Assembly: GCA_003001795.1 (NCBI GenBank)
Contig: PVNI01000013.1
Location: 116,592 to 180,591, forward strand
Length of the DNA: 64,000 bases
Source of the DNA: Actinomadura viridilutea
Lineage (GTDB): Bacteria; Actinomycetota; Actinomycetes; Streptosporangiales; Streptosporangiaceae
Direction of reading: 5' to 3'
Shown here: piece by piece, positions 43,906 to 52,476 of the stretch
How the letters are laid out: every line of letters begins with the position of its first letter
Numbering within the stretch: position 1 is the first letter of the stretch
The notes under the pieces: generated by a model
Database searches by the model: none
What the model was told of the DNA's origin: nothing
Seen by the model: only the letters and a program-made list of their open reading frames with translations
Translations under genes and position numbers: made by a program

Positions 43906-45063
43906 ATGTCGACCGAACACTTCGATCTCTTCCGGGAGGCGTCCGGGAACGCCGACCGGCCCATCAAGGTCATCCTGTTCGCCGACCTGTCGGGCTCGAC
44001 GGAGATGAAGGGGAAGCTGGGCGAGGTGGCCTGGCTGCCGACCCTCGGCAAGTTCCTCGACATCACGTCCGACGCGATCACCGGGCACGGCGGGACGGTC
44101 GTCAAGTACCTGGGGGACGGCGCGATGGCGGCGTTCGACGGCGAGCACGCCGCCGAGGCGATCTGCACGGGCATCCAGATCCAGGAGATGCTGCGTTCCG
44201 CGAAGGCCCAGGGCTGGCTGAACGACTGCGTCGCCACCGTCGGGATCGCGACGGGACGCGTGGTCGAGTTCAAGGCCCCCGGCGGGGGCCTGGACTACGT
44301 GGGGTCCGTGGTGGACCTCGCCGCGCGGCTGTGCGGGGCCGCCGGGCCGCAGGCCGTCTGGGTGGACAGCGCGACGGTCGCCTCGGCGAACATGAACAAG
44401 GTCTCCTCCGAGCTCGGCCGCGCCCACCAGCGGTCCCCGGAGGACTATCTGTCCGATGAGTGGAAGGTCCAGCTCAAGGGGTTCGCCAAGCCCGTCAAGT
44501 ACCGGGAGGTCGTCTGGCACGCCAAGCCGTTCGGCCCCACCAACGAGGTGATCGGCGAGATCACGGAGCGCTCCGATCGGCAGGGCGGGCGGCACGCCGA
44601 CCCGCACGCCGCCCCCGCGCGGGAAGGCGTGGTCAAGAGGTGGGACCCGGACAAGGGGTTCGGGTTCATCGCGACGGTCGACCACGGCGACTACTACGTG
44701 AACCGCCGGTACATCGTCGGCGACGAGGACCTCACCGTGGGCCGCTCCGTCAAGTTCGTGCCGAGGCCGCCGCTCAAGGAGGGGGCGTACCCGATCGCCG
44801 CCTGCACCGTCCAGGAGGGCCACCGGGTGCGGGCGACGTTCCAGCGGTGGGTGCCGGCGAACGCGGACTTCACGTTCGTGGACGTGTGCGACCACCTGGG
44901 CAACCGGCAGAGCCTCTACCTGTCCGTGAAGGAGGACGCCGCGGATCACCGTGCGGGCGAGACGGCGCTCGTGGTGGTCGATCGCAACCGCAAGGGCCTC
45001 GCCTGCCGGCCGGCCGACGGCGCCGGGGACGAAGGGGTCGGCATCGATGACCGCGTCGCCTGA
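43906..45063 (+). CDS. pycC: Pycsar-type nucleotide cyclase with C-terminal cold-shock-like domains
   Basis: 385 residues. Class III cyclase domain (about 18-205): FADLSGST (metal Asp27), VKYLGDGAMAAF (Asp71), and VGSVVDLAARL (Asp137 where adenylate cyclases usually have Asn; Arg141). A linker leads to GVVKRWDPDKGFGFIATVDH (241-260), a cold-shock RNP1-like strand, and a second similar segment (307-372). It overlaps by 17 bases a gene for a Pycsar-type membrane effector. PycC enzymes make cCMP or cUMP on phage infection. Tandem cold-shock-like domains are an unusual addition that might bind RNA or DNA (inference). Confidence 0.8.
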   Translation: MSTEHFDLFREASGNADRPIKVILFADLSGSTEMKGKLGEVAWLPTLGKFLDITSDAITGHGGTVVKYLGDGAMAAFDGEHAAEAICTGIQIQEMLRSAKAQGWLNDCVATVGIATGRVVEFKAPGGGLDYVGSVVDLAARLCGAAGPQAVWVDSATVASANMNKVSSELGRAHQRSPEDYLSDEWKVQLKGFAKPVKYREVVWHAKPFGPTNEVIGEITERSDRQGGRHADPHAAPAREGVVKRWDPDKGFGFIATVDHGDYYVNRRYIVGDEDLTVGRSVKFVPRPPLKEGAYPIAACTVQEGHRVRATFQRWVPANADFTFVDVCDHLGNRQSLYLSVKEDAADHRAGETALVVVDRNRKGLACRPADGAGDEGVGIDDRVA

Positions 45064-45535
45064 TCCGCGCCGCGCCGAGGCGGCCCTGGCGGAGGTGCGG
45101 ATGGAGCTGGCCCGGGCCGACCAGAAGGCGGCGACGCTGCTCGCGCTGTTCTCGGCGATCGCGGCCGGGATCATCGCGATCTTCGCCGCTCGCCGGACCG
45201 GCCTGTCGTCCCTCTGGAACGGCGCGGAGTGGATGGCGTGGGCGGGGGTCGTGTGCCTGGCGGGCAGCCTCGTCCACCTGCTGTTCTGCGTCAGGCCGGA
45301 GGGCGCCCGCAGCCCGCGGGGGAACGCCTACTTCGCCTTCTACGCGCAGTACGCGGGACGTCTTGACGCGCTGTCGGCGCGGCCGGCGCCGGGAGGCGAG
45401 GACAGCTGCGCCCAGTTGGTCGAGCTCTCGGTGCTCACCACGCGCAAGTACCGGCTCATCGCCCGGGCCGTCGATCTCCTCGGGTGCTCGCTCACCCTCA
45501 TCGCGGGCGCGATGCTGCTCGACGCGCTGCATTGA
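45047..45535 (+). CDS. pycTM: Pycsar effector membrane protein (DUF5706-type)
   Basis: 162 residues. MELARADQKAATLLALFSAI is the family signature (charged helix running into the first membrane segment, about 28-48); more membrane segments lie at about 62-82 and 140-160. In Pycsar systems the cyclic pyrimidine signal activates such effectors, which disrupt the inner membrane and abort infection. ATG 45047 lies inside the end of the cyclase gene, so the two are coupled. Confidence 0.8.
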   Translation: MTASPDPRRAEAALAEVRMELARADQKAATLLALFSAIAAGIIAIFAARRTGLSSLWNGAEWMAWAGVVCLAGSLVHLLFCVRPEGARSPRGNAYFAFYAQYAGRLDALSARPAPGGEDSCAQLVELSVLTTRKYRLIARAVDLLGCSLTLIAGAMLLDALH

Positions 45536-45547
45536 CACGAAGGTGGG

Positions 45548-45584
45548 CCGCGGGTCGGCCGCGCACTCAGCGGCCGACCCGCGG
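45548..45584 (+). terminator. terminator after the Pycsar pair
   Basis: Perfect 15-bp stem (CCGCGGGTCGGCCGC and complement) with a 7-base loop, 13 bases after the effector stop. Confidence 0.8.
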
Positions 45585-46190
45585 TCGCCGTTCCGTATAC
45601 GGCGGCGGGTGACTGCGTGAGCTGCGGGCTCCTGCTGTCATGACGGCGCCCAGGTGTCCAGTGCCCCTAGGCGTGCGCGGCGCTGCGCCGACGGCGCGGG
45701 GCGGCGCCGAACCGGCGGCCCGGCAGCCGCGGGCGCCGCGTTACCGGAGCGTTGTGGGGACTCCCCGGGCCGGTTCGGGCGCTCTCCCTGGTCGTCCCCG
45801 GGGCGCCCACGGCGCCGCCTGCCCCGTTGAGATCGGCCGGCCCGTCTTCCCGTCGACCTGGAAGAGGACGACGAGGTGTGTGGGGGGTCGCGCCGCCCTC
45901 TGCTCCCCTGAACCTCGCTGTCACAGGCGGCTGCGCGTCGCGAGCGAGCGCCGCCGGCTGACGGCGGCCGTCGGCCTCGACGGGCTCGCGGCTTTGTCTG
46001 CCCCGCGCACCACCGACATGGCGGGTTCGGGGCCGTGAAGGCGGTTCCGGCGGCGGCGTGCGCGCCGCTCCGCTCGGGACGGATCAAGGCTTGGCGACAG
46101 GAGGTCAAGGGTAGGTACAGAAAGGTGACGTCACGGTGGGAAGCTCGCAGAGCGCCCCACCGCGCGAGCACGCGCGCCCCGCCACGGCAC
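45585..46190. other. gene-free stretch
   Basis: About 600 bases. Frames are open on both strands because of high GC but show no conserved features. The proVWX control region starts at its right end. Confidence 0.35.
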
Positions 46191-46206
46191 TGTGACACAG
46201 ATCACC
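46191..46206. promoter_or_regulatory. CRP-like site upstream of proVWX
   Basis: TGTGACACAGATCACC matches TGTGA-N6-TCACA except for the last base. Centred about 90 bases before the expected transcription start. Confidence 0.55.
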
Positions 46207-46208
46207 AA

Positions 46209-46223
46209 AAGATGAAACATCTT
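46209..46223. promoter_or_regulatory. inverted repeat AAGATG-AAA-CATCTT
   Basis: Perfect 6-bp arms just downstream of the CRP-like site; a probable operator for an unidentified regulator. Confidence 0.4.
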
Positions 46224-46256
46224 CCCAGGACGGGTAGTTTCAATCGACGCACAGCG

Positions 46257-46285
46257 TTGACGTCCGGTTGACCGTCACTTTAGGT
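46257..46285 (+). promoter_or_regulatory. probable proVWX promoter
   Basis: TTGACG, 17-base spacer, TTAGGT. Leaves a leader of about 145 bases before the proV GTG. Confidence 0.5.
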
Positions 46286-46356
46286 GAGCTGCATCACTCC
46301 GGACGACAAGGCCGTGGAAGGGAACCTCGGAGCGCACAGGACGCGCTCATGGAGAA

Positions 46357-46421
46357 GTTTCCGCGCGCCCCTGGCAACCCCTGGGGGTGGCACCCGGCTC
46401 GCTCCGGGTGTCCGTGGAAAC
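46357..46421 (+). promoter_or_regulatory. structured leader element before proV
   Basis: Closing arms GTTTCC/GGAAAC enclose a CTGGCAACCCCTGGGGGTGG segment and a perfect CACCCGG-CTCGCT-CCGGGTG hairpin (46391-46410). It resembles a compact cis-regulatory RNA, with a GGCAACC..GGTG core faintly like the SAM riboswitch clan; the class is unproved. Confidence 0.35.
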
Positions 46422-46435
46422 CCGGAAAGGAGACC

Positions 46436-47704
46436 GTGTCCATACTCCGCGCGGAAAGCGTTACCAAGCTGTTCGGGCGCAAGACCGGCGAGGCCCTGCG
46501 AAAACTTCGCGCCGGCGCGGATCTGGCGGAGATCCGCGCCATGGGCGTGACTCCCGCCGTGGTGGACGCCACGTTCGAGGTGGAACGCGGCGAGACCTTC
46601 GTGGTCATGGGGCTGTCGGGCTCGGGAAAGTCCACCCTGATCCGGATGCTGAACGGGCTGCTGGAGCCGACCTCGGGACGCGTCGAGGTCGCCGGGCAGG
46701 ACATCGCCCGCATGTCCGCCAAGCCGCTGCGCGAGCTGCGGCAGAAGAAGATCAGCATGGTGTTCCAGCACTTCGCGCTGTTCCCCCACCGCAGCGTGCT
46801 GGCGAACGCCGCGTACGGACTGGAGGTCCAGGGGGTGCCCCGGGAGGAGCGGGAGAAGACCGCCCGCGAGTTCCTGGAGCTGGTGGGCCTGCGCGGCTGG
46901 GAGGACCACCTGCCCGGTCAGCTGTCGGGCGGGATGCGGCAGCGCGTCGGGCTGGCCCGCGCGCTGGCGTCCGGCACCGACATCGTCCTGATGGACGAGG
47001 CGTTCAGCGCCCTGGACCCGCTGATCCGCCGCGAGATGCAGGACCTGCTGCTGGATCTGCAGGCCCGCCTCGGCAAGACGATCGTGTTCATCACCCACGA
47101 CCTCAACGAGGCCATGCGGATCGGTGACCGCATCGCGGTGATGCGCGAGGGGCGGATCGTGCAGATCGGCACGGCCGAGGAGATCCTCACCGACCCGGCC
47201 AACGACTACGTGGCGCAGTTCGTGCAGGACGTGGACCGCACCAGGGTGCTGACCGCCGCGTCCGTCATGGAGAAGCCGCTGGTCACCGTGCCCGCCAACA
47301 CCGGGCCGCGGACGGCGCTGCGCACCATGCGCGAGCACCAGACCGGGGCGGCGTTCGTGGTGGGCCGCGACCGCACGCTGGTCGGCCGGGTGAGCGCGGA
47401 GAAGATCGCCGACGCGGTGCAGGACGGCCGGCAGACGCTGGACGGGCTGCTCGACCCCGGCGACCTGGACCCCGTGTCCCCCGACACCCCGGTGGCGGAC
47501 CTGTTCGCCCGCTGCGCCGAGAGCGACCTGCCGGTGCCGGTGACCGACGAGCGCGGGACGCTGCTCGGGGTGATCCCGCGGGTGACGCTGCTGGCGGCGC
47601 TGGGCGCGATCAGCACGCATCTGCACGAGGTGACCGACTCGGCGGCGGACGGGGAGGACGCCGCGGACGCGCCGGTGACGCGGGAGGTGAGCAATGCGGG
47701 CTGA
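46436..47704 (+). CDS. proV: glycine betaine/proline-type ABC transporter ATP-binding protein
   Basis: 422 residues. KLFGRKTGEALRKLRAGADL is the characteristic ProV/OpuAA N-terminus; Walker A GLSGSGKST (59-67), signature LSGGMRQRVGLARAL, Walker B IVLMDEAFSALDP, and two C-terminal CBS domains that sense osmotic strength. Energises uptake of betaine-like osmolytes. Start GTG 46436 follows AAAGGAG. Overlaps proW by 11 bases. Confidence 0.94.
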   Translation: MSILRAESVTKLFGRKTGEALRKLRAGADLAEIRAMGVTPAVVDATFEVERGETFVVMGLSGSGKSTLIRMLNGLLEPTSGRVEVAGQDIARMSAKPLRELRQKKISMVFQHFALFPHRSVLANAAYGLEVQGVPREEREKTAREFLELVGLRGWEDHLPGQLSGGMRQRVGLARALASGTDIVLMDEAFSALDPLIRREMQDLLLDLQARLGKTIVFITHDLNEAMRIGDRIAVMREGRIVQIGTAEEILTDPANDYVAQFVQDVDRTRVLTAASVMEKPLVTVPANTGPRTALRTMREHQTGAAFVVGRDRTLVGRVSAEKIADAVQDGRQTLDGLLDPGDLDPVSPDTPVADLFARCAESDLPVPVTDERGTLLGVIPRVTLLAALGAISTHLHEVTDSAADGEDAADAPVTREVSNAG

Positions 47705-48581
47705 CGTCGTCGCGGCGGACGGGCAGCTGCCGCGGGTCCCCGTGGGCGACTGGTTCGCCGACGCGGTGGACTGGCTGACCGACAACGTGGCGTGGCTGTT
47801 CGAGGCGATCGGCTCGGCCGTGGAGGGCGCGGTCGAGGGCCTGACCGGCCTGCTGACGGCGCCGCCGCCGCTGGTGCTGATCGGTGTGTTCACGCTGCTG
47901 GCGCTGTTCCTGAGCGGCTGGCGGCTGGCGCTGTTCACGGTCGTGGGTTTCGCGCTGATCGACAGCATGGAGCTGTGGGAGCCGGCGATGGACACGCTGG
48001 CGCTGGTGCTGGTGTCGACGGTCGTGGCGCTGGCGCTGGCCCTGCCGCTGGGCATCGCGGCGGCCCGCAGCGACGTGACCAGCCGGCTGCTGCGCCCCCT
48101 GCTGGACTTCATGCAGACGATGCCGGCGTTCGTCTACCTGATCCCGGCGATCTTCTTCTTCAGCGTGGGCGTGGTGCCCGGCGTGGTGGCGACGGTGATC
48201 TTCGCGCTGCCGCCCGGGGTGCGCCTGACCGAGCTGGGCATCCGCGGCGTGGACAAGGAGATGGTGGAGGCCGGGGAGGCGTTCGGCACTCCGCCGGGCC
48301 GCATCCTGACCCGCATCCAGATCCCGCTGGCCATGCCGTCGATCATGGCCGGCGTCAACCAGCTGATCATGCTGGCGCTGTCCATGGTGGTGATCGCCGG
48401 GATGGTCGGCGCCGGCGGGCTCGGCGACGAGGTGCTGCAGGGCATCCAGCGGGTCGACATCGCCAAGGGCTTCGAGGGCGGTCTGGCCGTCGTCGTGTTG
48501 GCGATCTTCTTGGACCGCATCACCTCGGCGCTCGGCGACCGTTCGGCGGTGGCGCGCGCCACCGCCACGATGGCCGCCTGA
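47694..48581 (+). CDS. proW: glycine betaine/proline-type ABC transporter permease
   Basis: 295 residues with about six membrane segments. Has the ProW-type N-terminus (VPVGDWFADAVDWLTDNVAW) and the permease EAA loop (EAGEAFGTPPGRILTRIQIPLA). Forms the channel with ProV, fed by the ProX lipoprotein encoded next. Confidence 0.94.
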   Translation: MRADVVAADGQLPRVPVGDWFADAVDWLTDNVAWLFEAIGSAVEGAVEGLTGLLTAPPPLVLIGVFTLLALFLSGWRLALFTVVGFALIDSMELWEPAMDTLALVLVSTVVALALALPLGIAAARSDVTSRLLRPLLDFMQTMPAFVYLIPAIFFFSVGVVPGVVATVIFALPPGVRLTELGIRGVDKEMVEAGEAFGTPPGRILTRIQIPLAMPSIMAGVNQLIMLALSMVVIAGMVGAGGLGDEVLQGIQRVDIAKGFEGGLAVVVLAIFLDRITSALGDRSAVARATATMAA

Positions 48582-48711
48582 TCCCCGCGGCGGACGGAGG
48601 CCGCCTCGTCCGCGGCGACCGCCCCCGCACCGCCGTGCCGTGCCGCCGCGACCACCGGGGTCGTGTCGTGCCTTGTGGACGGCGGTGGCCGTCGCGCGGC
48701 CGCGGTGCTCC

Positions 48712-48753
48712 GGTGCCCCGGACACGGGCTGCCCGCGGCGTGCCCGGGGCACC
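48712..48753 (+). repeat. intercistronic inverted repeat between proW and proX
   Basis: Perfect 10-bp arms GGTGCCCCGG/CCGGGGCACC with a 22-base loop. May trim or protect the messenger so that proX is expressed at a different level. Confidence 0.5.
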
Positions 48754-48820
48754 GGGCGGCCCCGTCCGCGAACCCCGTAGTCCGACGTGATTCACGGAAC
48801 CGAAGGAAGGACAGACAGTT

Positions 48821-49705
48821 ATGCGCCTGAAACTCCGAGGTCTGACCGTCGTCGCCACTGCCCTTGCCGTGGCGCTGTCCGCGGCCGGATGCGGCGGCGG
48901 ATCGGGCTCGGGCGGCGACGACAAGAAGATCACGATCGGCATGGTCGCGGGCTGGGCCGAGGGCGAGGCCGCCACGGCGCTGTGGAAGCGGCTGCTGACC
49001 GACAAGGGCTATGACGTCGAGGTGAAGACCCTCGACACCGGTCCGCTCTACACGGGCATGGCGCGCGGCGACGTGGACCTGTTCGTGGACGCCTGGCTGC
49101 CCGGCACCCACGAGGACTACTGGAAGCAGTACGGCGACAAGCTGGAGAAGATCAGCGCCTGGTACGACAAGGCGCCGCTGACCATCGCGGTCCCGGACTA
49201 CTCGCCGCTGAAGTCGCTCACCGACCTGAAGGGCAAGGGCTCCCAGTACGGCGGCAAGATCATCGGCATCGAGAAGAGCTCCGGCCTGTACCGGGTGGCG
49301 CAGCAGAAGATGCTGCCCGCCTACGGCCTGCAGGACGAGTACGAGGTGACGACCTCGTCCACGGCGGCCATGCTGAGCGAGCTGAAGAAGGCCATCGACG
49401 CCAAGAAGGACATCATCGTCACGCTGTGGCGTCCGCACTGGGCGTACGCCAAGTTCCCGATCCGCGACCTGGAGGACCCGAAGGGCGCGATGGGGCAGCC
49501 GGACGGCATCTACACCGTGGCGCGCGAGGACTTCAGCAAGGACCAGCCCGAGGTGACCGGCTGGCTGAAGAAGTTCACGATGAACGACCAGCAGCTGGGG
49601 TCCCTTGAGGACCTCATGGAGAACAAGTACAAGGGCAAGCCGGACCAGGCGGTCGACGAGTGGCTGAAGTCCAACCCGGACTTCGCCAAGTCGATCACCG
49701 GCTGA
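48821..49705 (+). CDS. proX: glycine betaine/choline-binding lipoprotein
   Basis: 294 residues. Lipoprotein signal with lipobox LSAAGC, then an OpuAC-type binding domain (ITIGMVAGWAEGEAATALWK, WLPGTHEDYWKQYGDKLEKI, IVTLWRPHWAYAKF with the aromatic cage Trp/Tyr). Captures a quaternary-amine osmolyte for ProVW. Confidence 0.93.
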   Translation: MRLKLRGLTVVATALAVALSAAGCGGGSGSGGDDKKITIGMVAGWAEGEAATALWKRLLTDKGYDVEVKTLDTGPLYTGMARGDVDLFVDAWLPGTHEDYWKQYGDKLEKISAWYDKAPLTIAVPDYSPLKSLTDLKGKGSQYGGKIIGIEKSSGLYRVAQQKMLPAYGLQDEYEVTTSSTAAMLSELKKAIDAKKDIIVTLWRPHWAYAKFPIRDLEDPKGAMGQPDGIYTVAREDFSKDQPEVTGWLKKFTMNDQQLGSLEDLMENKYKGKPDQAVDEWLKSNPDFAKSITG

Positions 49706-49755
49706 CGCCGGTACGGCCGCGGAGGCGACGCCGACGCGCCGGGTCCGCGGCACAT

Positions 49756-49791
49756 GGAAAGGGCCGTCCGATGATTCGGACGGCCCTTTCC
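49756..49791. terminator. bidirectional terminator after proX
   Basis: 16-bp perfect stem GGAAAGGGCCGTCCGA with its complement and a TGAT loop; the A and T stretches let it work for both convergent genes. Confidence 0.88.
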
Positions 49792-49805
49792 ATGTCGCGG
49801 TCAGG

Positions 49806-51956
49806 TCACTCGGCCGCGGCGGGCTCCTTCTCCCCCTGCGGGCTGCCCTCGCCCTTGACGGAGCGGATGAGCAGCTGGGAGACGTCCACGACCTCCAGCG
49901 ACTCCTTGGCCTCGCCGGCGTTCTTCTTCTCGTTGATGGCGTCGCCCAGCATCACCAGGCAGAACGGGCAGGCGGTGGAGACGGTGTCGGGGTCGGTGCC
50001 CAGGGCCTCGTCCACGCGCTCGGTGTTGATGCGCTTGCCGATGCGCTCCTCCATCCACATGCGCGCGCCGCCCGCGCCGCAGCAGAAGCCGCGCTCCTTG
50101 TGCCGGTGCATCTCCTGGGCCTTGACGCCCGGGACCTTGGCCATGATGTCGCGGGGCTGCTTGTAGACCTTGTTGTGGCGGCCGAGGAAGCACGGGTCGT
50201 GGTAGGTGATCTTCTCCTCGATCGGGGTGATCGGGACGAGCTTGCCCTCCTCGACCAGGCGCGCCAGCAGCTGGGTGTGGTGGACGACCTCGTAGTTCCC
50301 GCCGAGCTGCGGGTACTCGTTGGCGAGCGTGTTGAAGCAGTGCGGGCAGGTCGCCACGATCTTCTTCACGCCGGCCTCGTTGAGCGTCTCCACGTTCTGC
50401 TGGGCGAGCATCTGGAAGACGAACTCCATGCCCAGGCGGCGGGCCGGGTCGCCGGTGCAGGCCTCCATCGGGCCGAGCACGGCGAACTTGACGCCCGCGA
50501 TGTGCAGCAGCTCGGCGACGGCCTTGGTGGTCTTCTTGGCGCGGTCCTCCAGGGCGCCGGCGCAGCCGACCCAGAACAGGTACTCGGCGTCCTCGGGCAC
50601 CTTGTCCTCGACGACCGGGACCTCGAAGTCCAGCTCCTCGATCCATTCGAGGCGCTTCATCTCGGACATGCCCCAGGGGTTGCCCTTGTTCTCCAGGTTC
50701 TTGAGCATCACGCCCGCCTCGGACGGGAAGCTCGACTCGATCATGACCTGGAAGCGGCGCATGTCGAGGATGTGGTCGATGTGCTCGATGTCCACCGGGC
50801 ACTGCTCGACGCAGGCGCCGCAGTTGGTGCACGACCACAGCACGTCGGGGTGGATGACGCCGTCCTCGCCGACGAGCGGCTTGTCCACCTGCATGGCGGC
50901 CTTCTGCTCGTCGGTGAACTTCTCCCGCTGCTCCTCGGAGGCCAGGATGTAGGGGGCCTTGGCGAACGCGTGGTCGCGCAGCTCCAGGACGACCATCTTG
51001 GGCGACAGCGGCTTGCCGGTGTTCCAGGCCGGGCACTGCGACTGGCACCGCCCGCACTCGGTGCAGGTGGCCATGTCGAGGAAGCCCTTCCAGGTGAAGT
51101 CCTCGATCTTGCCGCGCCCGAAGACGTCCTCGTCGGGGTCGGCCTCCTCGAAGTCCAGCGGCTTGCCGTTGCTCATCATCGGCTGGGCCGCGCCGAGCCC
51201 GTCCGGGCGGCGCTTGAACATGACGTTCAGCGGCGCCAGGAAGATGTGCAGGTGCTTGGAGTTGACGACGATGACGAGGAAGACCAGCGCCACGTAGATG
51301 TGCGCGAGCAGCCCGACGGACTCCAGCACCTCGAGGGTGTCGTGGCTGAGCCCCTCGAACGCCTGGCCGGTCAGGTAGGAGAAGTACGCGCCCTTCCCGT
51401 AGGCGAGGTTGCCGTTGGCCCAGGCCGCGCCCCGGAGGAAGAACATCGTCCAGATCACGTTGAAGATCATGAACAGGATGAGCCAGGCGCCGCCGAGGTG
51501 CGAGCCGGCGAACCGGGACGTGCGGTCGAGCTTCTTCGGCGAGTTCTTCCACCGGATGATCGCGAACGTGACCAGCCCGGCGAGGCACAGCAGGGCGATG
51601 GTGTCCTGGACGAAGCCGATCGGGCCCCACGTCTGCAGGCCGGGGATGTGCGCGTCCGGCCCGAACAGCAGCGCGACCGCCGCCTCCAGGTAGACGGAGA
51701 TCAGCAGGATGAACGCCCACATCACGAAGAAGTGCGCGAGCCCGGAGGCGGTCCACTTGAGCAGCTTGCGCTGCCCCATGACCTCCACGACCTGGCCCTC
51801 CAGGTCGGCCTTGGGGTCGCGCTTGACCTGGAGGATGCGCTCGGGGTCGGGTTGGCCGCTGGTGAACAGCTTCCACAGGAACAGGACCCGCCGCCCGGCG
51901 AGCGCCACCGCGACCGCCGTGCCGGCGAGCCCGAGTATCAACGTGAGCGCAAACAC
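49806..51956 (-). CDS. membrane Fe-S oxidoreductase, heterodisulfide-reductase-like
   Basis: 716 residues. About five to six N-terminal membrane segments (to about 260) resembling a heme-b/quinone module, then two [4Fe-4S] motifs, CTECGRCQSQCP and CTNCGACVEQCPVDIEH, then two CCG-type domains (ACTGDPARR..CPHCFN; DPCFLGRHNKVYKQ..FCCGAGGARMWME). Homologues in mycobacteria (Rv0338c-like) are essential iron-sulfur reductases of unknown electron donor. Start GTG 51956 follows GGGAGG. Confidence 0.9.
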   Translation of the reverse strand: MFALTLILGLAGTAVAVALAGRRVLFLWKLFTSGQPDPERILQVKRDPKADLEGQVVEVMGQRKLLKWTASGLAHFFVMWAFILLISVYLEAAVALLFGPDAHIPGLQTWGPIGFVQDTIALLCLAGLVTFAIIRWKNSPKKLDRTSRFAGSHLGGAWLILFMIFNVIWTMFFLRGAAWANGNLAYGKGAYFSYLTGQAFEGLSHDTLEVLESVGLLAHIYVALVFLVIVVNSKHLHIFLAPLNVMFKRRPDGLGAAQPMMSNGKPLDFEEADPDEDVFGRGKIEDFTWKGFLDMATCTECGRCQSQCPAWNTGKPLSPKMVVLELRDHAFAKAPYILASEEQREKFTDEQKAAMQVDKPLVGEDGVIHPDVLWSCTNCGACVEQCPVDIEHIDHILDMRRFQVMIESSFPSEAGVMLKNLENKGNPWGMSEMKRLEWIEELDFEVPVVEDKVPEDAEYLFWVGCAGALEDRAKKTTKAVAELLHIAGVKFAVLGPMEACTGDPARRLGMEFVFQMLAQQNVETLNEAGVKKIVATCPHCFNTLANEYPQLGGNYEVVHHTQLLARLVEEGKLVPITPIEEKITYHDPCFLGRHNKVYKQPRDIMAKVPGVKAQEMHRHKERGFCCGAGGARMWMEERIGKRINTERVDEALGTDPDTVSTACPFCLVMLGDAINEKKNAGEAKESLEVVDVSQLLIRSVKGEGSPQGEKEPAAAE

Positions 51957-52476
51957 TGTTCCGTCCTCCCGAGGTACGGCGTCGGCTGCCAGCGTAGGGC
52001 TCGCGACAGTCCGTGCTTCATCCGGGCCCCGAATACTACTCGGCGGTAGCTTATGCTTTCTCCACCGTGTCCGCCGCCCCGCCCGGCCGCGGGACGCCGC
52101 TCCGTGGCGGCGGTTCCACGGCACGTGAGGTCGCCTATATATATGCGCGCGATCCGCTCGCACAAGCCCTGCGCCGGCCGCGGCCCGACCCTGGCGACTT
52201 CCCACGGGCCCTCGGCGAGGTCCGGGACGTTCTTCAGTACGGCGGCGGCCGCACCCGGCCTCGTGCCGGTCAGCCGTCGCTCGCCCGGCGGGGACGGCGA
52301 GCATTCGGACGCGTGACGCATCGTCCCCAGGAAACGCGTTGGCGGCGGCCCCCGTCCAGAGGCCGCCGCCTAAAACCTGACGCCCGCGCCGCGACGCCCG
52401 TCCCGGCGTCGCCTGCGGCCGTCCGGCTGGGCGGCCGCCTATCGCCCTGGCATCGCGCCGCCCCGCCGGTAAAAGG
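51957..52476. other. intergenic region with TATATATA run
   Basis: About 520 bases. CGCCTATATATATGCGC at 52,131-52,147 is a rare AT run and likely a minus-strand promoter element for the Fe-S reductase; TACTACTCGGCGGTAGC at 52,035 may be another control site. No gene seen. Confidence 0.4.

Noticed and set aside
45638..46198. Frames on both strands in the 45.6-46.2 kb gap
   Set aside because: Low-complexity Arg/Pro/Ala translations with no ribosome site or conserved motif; explained by high GC.
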